Assembly: GCA_002691265.1 (NCBI GenBank)
Contig: NZHJ01000033.1
Coordinates: forward strand, 33,560 to 46,682
Length of the DNA: 13,123 nucleotides
Source: Flavobacteriaceae bacterium
GTDB taxonomy: Bacteria > Bacteroidota > Bacteroidia > Flavobacteriales > Flavobacteriaceae
Direction: 5' to 3'
The stretch's first letter is position 1. Each line of letters starts with the position of its first letter. Below the pieces are notes generated by a model. The model was not told the DNA's origin. It worked only from the letters and a program-made list of their open reading frames with translations, and did not search any database. The position numbers were made by a program, and so were the translations under genes. Below, piece by piece: positions 1-6,010 of this stretch.

Positions 1-191
1 ATATCAATAGTACTTGATTTAGAACTCAGAGCTTTTAATAAATAATTTGTGTCATCTGAATTTGATATATTTTCCAAAGACAACTTTTTAAAAAGCGAGC
101 TTAAAATTAATAACCTATTAGATTCACTTTTAGATCCTGGAATAACAATATGAGCATCTTCAAGTTGAGCACTCTTCAATGAAAGATTCAT
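1..191 (-). CDS. aroA: 3-phosphoshikimate 1-carboxyvinyltransferase (EPSP synthase), N-terminal part
   Basis: The first 63 codons are present and the gene runs off the left edge. EPSP synthase transfers the enolpyruvyl group of PEP to shikimate 3-phosphate, the penultimate step of chorismate synthesis, in the cytoplasm. Translating the minus strand from the ATG at 191-189 gives a protein with IVIPGSKSESNRLLIL at about residues 15-30. This is the conserved N-terminal substrate-binding signature of the family (PGSKS.SNR), with the invariant Lys and Ser residues. It is followed by NISNSDDTNYLLKAL, also typical of bacteroidetal members. The start ATG overlaps the TAA stop of the upstream MazG-like gene by one base (TAATG), which implies translational coupling. 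It is the last visible gene of the aromatic operon. The partial length prevents checking the C-terminal domain. Confidence 0.93.
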   Translation of the reverse strand, partial: MNLSLKSAQLEDAHIVIPGSKSESNRLLILSSLFKKLSLENISNSDDTNYLLKALSSKSSTID

Positions 192-517
192 TAGTCAAGT
201 TTTTGATTTGAATGATGTCTATCATGATCTCGTTTTGCTTTCATATTTAGTCTATTGTCGAACGATGTTTGAAGGTCAACTCCTGTTTGATTTGCAAGAC
301 ATAACAAAACGAATAAAACATCCGAAAGTTCAGCAGCTAAATCAACTTCTTTGTCGGATTCTTTAAAACTTTGTTCTCCATATTGACGGGAAATTATACG
401 AGCTACTTCACCAACTTCTTCAGTAAGTTGTGCCATATTTGTCAATTCATTAAAATATCTTACCCCGTGTTTTTTTATCCAATTATCAACTTTTAACTGT
501 AAATTTTTTATTTCCAT
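191..517 (-). CDS. MazG-like nucleotide pyrophosphohydrolase
   Basis: A complete protein of 108 residues, the usual size for single-domain MazG-type enzymes. These are all-alpha, Mg-dependent hydrolases that cleave (d)NTPs to NMP and pyrophosphate, often clearing non-canonical nucleotides. The metal-binding signature is visible as EEVGE at residues 33-37 and ELSD at 63-66 (the EExxE ... ExxD pattern). A helix, VLFVLLCLANQTGVDL, follows, as is normal for the family. The substrate cannot be assigned from sequence. It starts 34 bases (518-551) after the dtd stop, the longest gap inside the aromatic operon. Its stop codon overlaps the aroA start. It has no direct link to aromatic synthesis and looks like a housekeeping passenger of the operon. 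Confidence 0.85.
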   Translation of the reverse strand: MEIKNLQLKVDNWIKKHGVRYFNELTNMAQLTEEVGEVARIISRQYGEQSFKESDKEVDLAAELSDVLFVLLCLANQTGVDLQTSFDNRLNMKAKRDHDRHHSNQKLD

Positions 518-551
518 TTTATGAATTTTTGTTAGCTGTTTTCTAAAGTGT

Positions 552-992
552 TTAGTTTTCTAAGATTATTGTTACCGGGCCATCATTAATCAAATTAATT
601 TTCATGTCAGCACCAAATTTTCCTGTCTTAATTTTTGTATTTATATATGTTTGTAATTCTTTTATAAAACTATTATAAATTTTAATAGCATTTTCTGGTT
701 TGGCAGCTTTAATAAAGCTTGGGCGATTTCCTTTTTTTGTGTCTGCATACAAAGTAAATTGACTAACCAATAAAATTTCTCCTTTAATATCATTTATTTT
801 TTTATTCATTTTCCCAAATTCGTCATTGAAAATTCTAAGTTTTGAAACTTTACTTGCTATTTTGTTCAAAAAACTTTCATTATCATTTGCAGAAATTCCA
901 ATGAATATTACCATTCCGTATCCAATAGAAGAATATATCTTTTTATCAATTTTTAAATTTGATTCTATTACCCTTTGAATAACTAATTTCAA
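552..992 (-). CDS. dtd: D-aminoacyl-tRNA deacylase (D-Tyr-tRNA deacylase)
   Basis: A complete protein of 146 residues, normal for DTD. The enzyme hydrolyses D-amino acids from mischarged tRNA (D-Tyr, D-Phe and others) and so keeps D-residues out of proteins. The two family signatures are present: SQFTLYAD at residues 77-84 and the Gly-cisPro motif in NDGPVTI at 136-142, both of which build the chirality-selective pocket. The N-terminus MKLVIQRV fits the family exactly. The start codon there is TTG (992-990), and no in-frame ATG lies between it and an upstream in-frame stop at 1007-1005. It begins one base after the rsgA stop (TAA, A, TTG), so re-initiation by the terminating ribosome is likely. 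Its place in a Phe/Tyr operon is biologically suggestive. Confidence 0.93.
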   Translation of the reverse strand: MKLVIQRVIESNLKIDKKIYSSIGYGMVIFIGISANDNESFLNKIASKVSKLRIFNDEFGKMNKKINDIKGEILLVSQFTLYADTKKGNRPSFIKAAKPENAIKIYNSFIKELQTYINTKIKTGKFGADMKINLINDGPVTIILEN

Positions 993-993
993 T

Positions 994-1923
994 TTATCTA
1001 TGTTTTAAATTATCATCATTTATTATTTGAATATAGCTATCATACCTAGATTTTGAAATTTCTCCAGACTTTACTTTTTCTTTCACATAGCATTTAGGCT
1101 CGTTTAAATGTATACAATTATTAAACTTACATTTTGATTTAACATTAAAAAATTCAGGAAAAAAATTACTAATTTCATCAATATTATAATTCACTAATCC
1201 AAATCCTTTTATCCCTGGTGTATCTATAAGTTTAATGTTATTTTCAAGATCATAAAGTTCCGCATAAGTGGTTGTATGCTTACCTTGTGAATGTTGATTA
1301 GAAATATTACCTACTTTTAAATTTAAAGCACCATCTATTGCATTAATTATTGACGTTTTACCCACCCCGGAATGTCCTCCTAACATTATGGTTTTATTTG
1401 ATATTTTATTCTCCAATTCTTTAATACCTTTACCTGAATTTGCGCATATTTTAATTGTTTCATAACCAATACTATCATAAATATTAATCAGGGAATTTAA
1501 TGAATCTTCATCTGCTTCATCATATAAATCGCACTTATTAAAAACTAGCAGAGTTTTGATTGAATACGCTTCAGCACTTACTAAAAATCTATCAATAAAA
1601 CTAGTAGTTGTAATCGGGTTTTTTAAAGTAATAACCAGTAAAAGAAGATCTATATTTGATGCTAAAATATGTGTCTGCTTTGATAGATTAACAGACTTTC
1701 TTAAAATATAGTTTCTTCTTTCAAATATTTTTTTAATAATACCAACTTCTTGCTGATCATGGTCTTCAACATCAAATTCAACAAAATCTCCAACTACCAC
1801 TGGGTTTGTACTATTTATATTTTCCAGTCTAAGTTTCCCTTTAATCTTACAATCAAATGTATCTCCGGTTTCTGATTTAACCGTGTACCATGAACCTGTT
1901 GATTTGTAGACTAATCCTTTCAA
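994..1923 (-). CDS. rsgA: Ribosome small-subunit-dependent GTPase A
   Basis: A complete protein of 309 residues. RsgA is a circularly permuted GTPase that checks late maturation of the 30S subunit. Domain order: OB-fold at about 1-75, permuted G domain with NKCD (G4) at 129-132, GHSGVGKT (G1, P-loop) at 183-190, GKHTTT (G2/switch I) at 214-219 and DTPG (G3) at 234-237, then a C-terminal zinc finger with Cys265, Cys270, His272 and Cys278. The conserved opening MKGLVYKSTGSWY fixes the start at a TTG codon (1923-1921). The only upstream in-frame option is blocked by the TAA stop of the preceding DAHP synthase gene, three codons earlier and in the same frame. It lies 6 bases after that stop and is evidently co-transcribed with the aromatic genes. 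It has no enzymatic role in that pathway. Confidence 0.96.
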   Translation of the reverse strand: MKGLVYKSTGSWYTVKSETGDTFDCKIKGKLRLENINSTNPVVVGDFVEFDVEDHDQQEVGIIKKIFERRNYILRKSVNLSKQTHILASNIDLLLLVITLKNPITTTSFIDRFLVSAEAYSIKTLLVFNKCDLYDEADEDSLNSLINIYDSIGYETIKICANSGKGIKELENKISNKTIMLGGHSGVGKTSIINAIDGALNLKVGNISNQHSQGKHTTTYAELYDLENNIKLIDTPGIKGFGLVNYNIDEISNFFPEFFNVKSKCKFNNCIHLNEPKCYVKEKVKSGEISKSRYDSYIQIINDDNLKHR

Positions 1924-1929
1924 ATATGT

Positions 1930-3012
1930 TTAATTCTTTAATATTTTTTCTTGGTGATTTATTGATTCTTGATGAATTGCCTTGAAAACTTTTAAAATAA
2001 ATTCTTCACTTAGGTTTTTTTCATCACCCTCTAAAATCATTTTCCCTAAAATTTCATTCCATCTTTTAGACTGAAGTACAGCAACATTATTTTTTTTCTT
2101 TAAAAGACCAATTTTTTCTGCAACTTTCATTCTATTACCCAAGATATTTATTAATTGATTGTCATGAACATTAATCTGTGCTCTTAAATTATCTAAATTA
2201 TCTAAGTATGCTTCATCATCATTTGTGACACGTCTGATTGTAAGATTTTTAGTCAATTCTTTTAACTTTTCAGGGGTTATTTGCTGTTTGGCATCACTCC
2301 ATGCATTATCTGGATCATTATGTGATTCAATCATCAATCCATCATAATTTAAGTCTAGTGCAGTTTGACATAAATCAAAAATAAGATCTCTTCTTCCTGC
2401 TATGTGTGAGGGGTCCAGAATCAATGGCAAATCAGGAAGTCTTCTTTGAAGATCAATAGCAATTTGCCACTCTGGATTATTTCTGTATTTTGTTTTTTCA
2501 TAAGTTGAAAACCCTCTATGTATTGCTCCAATATTTTTAATATTTGAAGAAAAAAATCTTTCAATTGCTCCTAACCATAAGGATAAATCAGGGTTTACAG
2601 GATTTTTAATTAGAATAATTTTTTCAGTACCTCGAAGTGCTTCCGCGATTTCTTGAACGATAAATGGGCTTACAGTCGTCCTAGCTCCAATCCACAAAAT
2701 ATCAATTTCGTTTTTAAGTGCTAAGTCAACATGGTTAGCATTAGCAACCTCTGTAGTAGTAAGAATTCCTGTCTCTTTTTTTGCTTTTTTCATCCACTGT
2801 AATGCTAAAGATCCAACACCTTCAAAATTTCCAGGTCTTGTTCTTGGCTTCCAAATACCTGCTCTATAAACTATTGTATCTGAATCTTTAAGTTGGTGGG
2901 CAATATCTAAAACTTGATTCTCAGTTTCGGCACTACATGGTCCTGCAATTAAAAGTGGGTGTGAAAGATTCATATCATCCAACCATTTTCTCAAATTTTT
3001 ACTATTCTTCAT
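1930..3012 (-). CDS. Bifunctional DAHP synthase / chorismate mutase
   Basis: A fused enzyme of 360 residues catalysing the first committed step of the shikimate pathway (PEP + erythrose 4-phosphate to DAHP) and the chorismate-to-prephenate branch step. The N-terminal type I-beta (KDO8P-synthase-like) TIM barrel spans about residues 15-255. It shows GPCSAE at 24-29 (metal-ligand Cys26), KPRTRP at 55-60, DPSH at 200-203 and HNDPDNAWSD at 231-240. An AroQ-type helical chorismate mutase follows at about 268-352, with LDNLRAQI, the helix NRMKVAEKIGLLKK and later RWNEIL. A C-terminal mutase on this barrel type is known from Bacteroidota such as Porphyromonas, where the mutase also mediates feedback by prephenate; that control is inferred here. 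It starts with ATG, 3 bases after the tyrA stop. It supplies prephenate to pheA and tyrA in the same operon. Confidence 0.95.
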   Translation of the reverse strand: MKNSKNLRKWLDDMNLSHPLLIAGPCSAETENQVLDIAHQLKDSDTIVYRAGIWKPRTRPGNFEGVGSLALQWMKKAKKETGILTTTEVANANHVDLALKNEIDILWIGARTTVSPFIVQEIAEALRGTEKIILIKNPVNPDLSLWLGAIERFFSSNIKNIGAIHRGFSTYEKTKYRNNPEWQIAIDLQRRLPDLPLILDPSHIAGRRDLIFDLCQTALDLNYDGLMIESHNDPDNAWSDAKQQITPEKLKELTKNLTIRRVTNDDEAYLDNLDNLRAQINVHDNQLINILGNRMKVAEKIGLLKKKNNVAVLQSKRWNEILGKMILEGDEKNLSEEFILKVFKAIHQESINHQEKILKN

Positions 3013-3015
3013 ATT

Positions 3016-3870
3016 CTAATTTATTCCTTTTAAAATTGTTTTTATATAATTAGTTGACTTTAATTGAGATTCAACTTCATCGAATCTATCTTTTTTAATC
3101 AAAGAATTTATATATGCTAAGTTTTCAATGTAATCATCTAATGATTTAATAATATTTTTTTTATTATCCTCTAAAATATCTGTCCACATTTCAGGTGAAC
3201 TTTTTGCGAGTCTAACTGTTGATTCAAAACCACTTCCAGCCATATCAAAAATATTCTTTTCATTTTTTTCTTCATCCATTACGGTTTTACCTAACATGAA
3301 AGAACTTATATGGGATAGATGTGAAACGTAAGCAATATGCTTATCATGAGAATCAGAGTCCATATAGCCAATTTTCATTTTCATTAAATTAAATATTTTT
3401 AGTCCAAGCTCAAGTATTGATTTATCTGTTTTATCCTTATCACATATAATTATATTTTTTCCTTCGAATAAGCCTTCATGAGCAGCCGCGGGTCCTGAGA
3501 GTTCTGTTCCAGCGATCGGGTGAGTGGCTAGAAAATTTTGACGATTAGGATGTTCTTTTACAATTTGACAAATACTTTTTTTTGTGGAACCAAAATCGAT
3601 AACTAAGCTGTTATTATTCACAGATTTTAAAACTATCGGCAGAATATTAAGTATGGATTTAACAGGAACTGAGATTACAATAATATCTGGATTATTTATT
3701 TTTAAAAGTTCAGATGTTTCATCGATTAACTTTAACTCAAGAGCTTTCTGAAGGTGAATTTCTGACTTATCTATTCCAATAATTGTAGATTTTGGAAATA
3801 ACTTTCTCATATCAATGGCAAAGCTGCCACCAATAAGACCAACACCAATCACATAAATTTTCTTTTTCAT
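3016..3870 (-). CDS. tyrA: Prephenate dehydrogenase
   Basis: A complete protein of 284 residues that oxidatively decarboxylates prephenate to 4-hydroxyphenylpyruvate, the tyrosine-specific branch. The N-terminal Rossmann fold carries GVGLIGGS at residues 9-16, followed by a beta strand ending in GIDKS (32-36). The Asp suggests NAD rather than NADP. The substrate region has HPIAGTELSGP at 117-127, and the helical dimerisation domain has HIAYVSHLSH (178-187) and GSGFESTVRLAKSSPEMW (212-229), all family hallmarks. There is no ACT domain at the C-terminus, so direct tyrosine inhibition through such a domain is not expected. Its ATG overlaps the aminotransferase stop as ATGA (3870-3867), indicating translational coupling. 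The next gene follows after 3 bases. Confidence 0.94.
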   Translation of the reverse strand: MKKKIYVIGVGLIGGSFAIDMRKLFPKSTIIGIDKSEIHLQKALELKLIDETSELLKINNPDIIVISVPVKSILNILPIVLKSVNNNSLVIDFGSTKKSICQIVKEHPNRQNFLATHPIAGTELSGPAAAHEGLFEGKNIIICDKDKTDKSILELGLKIFNLMKMKIGYMDSDSHDKHIAYVSHLSHISSFMLGKTVMDEEKNEKNIFDMAGSGFESTVRLAKSSPEMWTDILEDNKKNIIKSLDDYIENLAYINSLIKKDRFDEVESQLKSTNYIKTILKGIN

Positions 3871-5009
3871 AATCTTGAAATTGCTTTCTTAATATTGATT
3901 TCAGAATTACAGAGTGAAATCCTTACATATCCTTCACCATTTGATCCAAAAATACTACCAGGTGCAATAAAAACACCTTTTTCATTTAAAAGACTATCCA
4001 CATAATCTATAGAGGTTTTATTACTTTTAATCTTAGCCCAAACAAACATTCCCGATGAAGATCTTGAAAAATCACAATTTAATTTATCAGCTAATTCCCA
4101 TACTAATTTTCTTCTTTTTGAATATTCAAAGTTCAAGTTTTTAAACCAATCCTTTGATTGACTTAATGCTGAGACAGCACCCATTTGTAAAGGAAAAAAC
4201 ATACCTGAATCAACATTACTTTTTACCTTTAAAATATTTGAAATGTATTTAGGATTTGCCACAGCAAAGCCTAATCTCCATCCAGCCATGTTGAAACTTT
4301 TACTTAAAGAATTTAACTCAATACAAATATCTCTCGCTCCGTTAACATTCATAATACTTAATGGATTATTATTTAAAATGAAACTATATGGATTATCATT
4401 TACAATTAAAATATTATTAGACTTCGCAAAATTTATAATTTCAGAAAAATACTCATGGGATGCTACTGTTCCTGTTGGCATATGAGGATAATTAATCCAC
4501 ATTATCTTAACACTAGATAAATCAAGTTTAGTTAATTGCTCCAAGTCAGGCAGCCAGTTATTTTTTTCATTTAAATCATAATATATAATTTCATTTCCAA
4601 TCAACTTTGTTATTGATGAATATGTTGGATATCCGGGATTTGGTATTAAGACTTTATCATCTTCAGAAAGAAAAGACATTGAAATATGAAAAATTCCCTC
4701 CTTGCTTCCAATCAATGGTAAAATTTCAGATTGATAATTTAAATCACAATTATAATGTAACTTATAAAAATTTGATATTTCCTTTCTAAATTTTTCAACT
4801 CCGATATAGCTTTGATATTTATGCGCTCCAGCAACATTTAACGAATGTTTTAATTTTTTTATTACCGGAGTTGGAGGAGATAAATCTGGACTCCCAATTC
4901 CAAGGTTGATAATATCTTCTCCAGAGTCAATTAAAGACTTTACCTCTCTCAGTTTGGAGGAAAAATAATACTCACTTAATCCTTCTATTCTTTTTGAAAA
5001 TTCAATCAT
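3867..5009 (-). CDS. PLP-dependent class I/II aminotransferase, probably aromatic
   Basis: A fold-type I aminotransferase of 380 residues, placed between pheA and tyrA. It probably transaminates phenylpyruvate and 4-hydroxyphenylpyruvate to Phe and Tyr; this role is inferred from context. Visible motifs are NLGIGSPDL (35-43), YQSYIG (65-70), PNPGYPTY (123-130), NDNPY with Asp205 and Tyr208, SLSKSFNMAGWRLGF with the Schiff-base Lys237, and a C-terminal YVRISL whose Arg binds the substrate carboxylate. The usual N-P-T-G segment reads YPHMPTG (174-180), with Met where the PLP-contacting Asn normally sits. I chose ATG 5009-5007 (MIEFSKRIEGL), which overlaps pheA by 8 bases. An in-frame ATG at 5030 would add 7 residues (MNTKTLK) and overlap pheA by 29 bases. 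An aspartate or LL-DAP-like specificity is not excluded. Confidence 0.88.
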   Translation of the reverse strand: MIEFSKRIEGLSEYYFSSKLREVKSLIDSGEDIINLGIGSPDLSPPTPVIKKLKHSLNVAGAHKYQSYIGVEKFRKEISNFYKLHYNCDLNYQSEILPLIGSKEGIFHISMSFLSEDDKVLIPNPGYPTYSSITKLIGNEIIYYDLNEKNNWLPDLEQLTKLDLSSVKIMWINYPHMPTGTVASHEYFSEIINFAKSNNILIVNDNPYSFILNNNPLSIMNVNGARDICIELNSLSKSFNMAGWRLGFAVANPKYISNILKVKSNVDSGMFFPLQMGAVSALSQSKDWFKNLNFEYSKRRKLVWELADKLNCDFSRSSSGMFVWAKIKSNKTSIDYVDSLLNEKGVFIAPGSIFGSNGEGYVRISLCNSEINIKKAISRL

Positions 5010-5829
5010 CTTTAGAGTTTTTGTATTCACCTAATACTTTAAAATCTTTAGCCATAATTTCAATTATGGACTTAGCCTTAAAATAATCCTCTAATTTATC
5101 AAAAGTGACATCAACAAAAAATGAGTATCTCCAAGGAGTTTGAATCTTAGGCATTGATTGAATCTTAGTTAAATTTAACTTACAATCACTTAAAACATTT
5201 AAAATAGCTGCCAAGCTTCCCCTTTTATGATCCAATTCAAATTTTACTGAGGCCTTATTAAAATTTAAGTTTTTAGTTGGACCTTTTTTTTGAAGAATAA
5301 CAAATCTTGTTTGATTCTTTTTTATAGTTTGAATATTATCATTTATAATATCCAGCCCATAAATTTTTGAGGCTAAATCACTTGCAATTGCACCTAAACC
5401 CTTTATTTTATTTTCAGAAATTTTCTTTGCTACCTGAGCAGTATCCTTATCCTCGATTAAAACAATATCCACATTATCTTTAAAAAAATCTCTGCATTGA
5501 AGAAGAGCCATGGGATGAGACTGCACTTCTTTTATATCTTCAATTGATTGACCTTTTAAGGCAATCAAATTATGTGTTATTTGAAGATAATATTCACCTA
5601 CAATATTTACTCGATATTCATCAATCAATGCATAATTAGGAATAATAGATCCAGCAGTAGAATTTTCAATTGCCATGATAGCATAATCTATTTTATCATT
5701 AAATAAATTTAAAATCAATTCTTCGAAGGAAAGATATTCAATCAAATTAATATCTTCTTCAAAATAGTTATTTGCAACTATGTGATGAAATGAACCCTTT
5801 ATTCCCTGAATACCTATGTTTTTTTTCAT
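5002..5829 (-). CDS. pheA: Prephenate dehydratase
   Basis: A stand-alone enzyme of 275 residues converting prephenate to phenylpyruvate. The catalytic type II periplasmic-binding-protein-like domain covers about 1-180: GIKGSFHH (9-16), MAIENSTAGSI (52-62), QSHPMALLQC (103-112) and the catalytic NQTRF (172-176; Thr174 essential in the family). An ACT domain follows (about 194-268), with HKRGSLAAIL at 201-210 and KIQSMP at 222-227, the bacteroidetal counterpart of the ESRP motif that binds phenylalanine. Feedback by Phe is therefore expected. The start is ATG 5829-5827 (MKKNIGIQG). An in-frame ATG at 5859 lies in the attenuator hairpin and is rejected. It is the first structural gene of the aromatic operon, directly after the T9 tract of the leader terminator, and has no chorismate mutase domain of its own. 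Confidence 0.94.
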   Translation of the reverse strand: MKKNIGIQGIKGSFHHIVANNYFEEDINLIEYLSFEELILNLFNDKIDYAIMAIENSTAGSIIPNYALIDEYRVNIVGEYYLQITHNLIALKGQSIEDIKEVQSHPMALLQCRDFFKDNVDIVLIEDKDTAQVAKKISENKIKGLGAIASDLASKIYGLDIINDNIQTIKKNQTRFVILQKKGPTKNLNFNKASVKFELDHKRGSLAAILNVLSDCKLNLTKIQSMPKIQTPWRYSFFVDVTFDKLEDYFKAKSIIEIMAKDFKVLGEYKNSKDD

Positions 5830-5856
5830 AAAAAAAAAGTCTCGAAATTTCGAGAC
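5830..5856 (-). terminator. Intrinsic terminator of the pheA attenuator
   Basis: On the minus strand a perfect 18-base palindrome, GTCTCGAAATTTCGAGAC (5856-5839), is followed by nine T (5838-5830). Read as RNA it gives a stem GUCUCGA/UCGAGAC with an AAUU loop, then U9: a textbook factor-independent terminator. The T9 tract directly touches the pheA ATG, so termination would release the transcript just before the first structural gene. Its 5' arm is also part of an alternative upstream pairing (see the antiterminator). Because gapN has no other evident terminator, this hairpin may also end gapN read-through transcripts. Confidence 0.9.
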
Positions 5857-5895
5857 CATAAATAAATTTGATTAGTTATATATAACCACAGCCTC
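5852..5895 (-). promoter_or_regulatory. Antiterminator pairing of the pheA attenuator
   Basis: The RNA segment GAGGCUGU (5895-5888), beginning at the last base of the leader stop codon, can pair with AUGGUCUC (5859-5852). All eight positions pair, three of them G-U. The second segment contains the 5' arm of the terminator, so the two structures exclude each other. The 28-base loop holds a perfect palindrome, GTTATATATAAC (5886-5875), that could form a small hairpin inside it. A weaker third pairing, CUACA (5940-5936) with UGUAG (5899-5895), joins the leader codons to the stop region. By the standard attenuation model, a ribosome ending at the stop codon would cover GAGGCUGU and allow termination, while one stalled at the Tyr/Phe codons would leave it free. 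The fold was read by eye, without energy calculation. Confidence 0.72.
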
Positions 5896-5954
5896 TACAT
5901 CCTTTTTAAATAAAAGAAGTAATATAAGTTAAAGTTGTAGTTAAAAAATAGCAT
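5895..5954 (-). CDS. Phe/Tyr-rich leader peptide of the aromatic operon
   Basis: A 19-codon frame with ATG at 5954-5952 and TAG at 5897-5895 reads MLFFNYNFNLYYFFYLKRM. Nine of 19 residues are aromatic (5 Phe, 4 Tyr, no Trp), with a dense block YYFFY at residues 11-15 shortly before the stop. It lies between gapN and pheA, upstream of mutually exclusive antiterminator and terminator structures. That arrangement is how leader peptides such as those of enterobacterial pheA work, though the sequence itself is unrelated. The start is preceded by an A/T-rich stretch and no Shine-Dalgarno sequence, as usual here. Its Phe+Tyr content matches exactly the two products of the downstream operon. The leader promoter should lie in 5955-6010 or further upstream in gapN; I see no clean TAnnTTTG element there. 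Translation is inferred, not shown. Confidence 0.82.
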   Translation of the reverse strand: MLFFNYNFNLYYFFYLKRM

Positions 5955-6010
5955 TTTTAATGATTGATTGGTCTAATGTAAATAATATTTATTAAAAAAA
6001 AGAAAATTAT

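Noticed and set aside
4243..4789. Open plus-strand frames opposite the aminotransferase gene
   Set aside because: They are antisense to conserved minus-strand coding sequence, encode no recognisable motif, and are explained by A/T-rich codon composition.
5830..5859. In-frame upstream ATG at 5859 that would add ten residues (MVSKFRDFFF) to PheA
   Set aside because: These codons coincide with the terminator hairpin and its T tract, and the family N-terminus begins at MKKNIGIQG (5829). The three Phe come from the T9 tract. An alternative start is possible but unsupported.
5955..6010. Possible promoter of the aromatic leader, with T-rich tract and TATTATTTAC at about 5987-5978
   Set aside because: It only partly resembles the bacteroidetal -7 consensus TAnnTTTG and has no clear -33 element; transcription could also continue from gapN, so no promoter was annotated.
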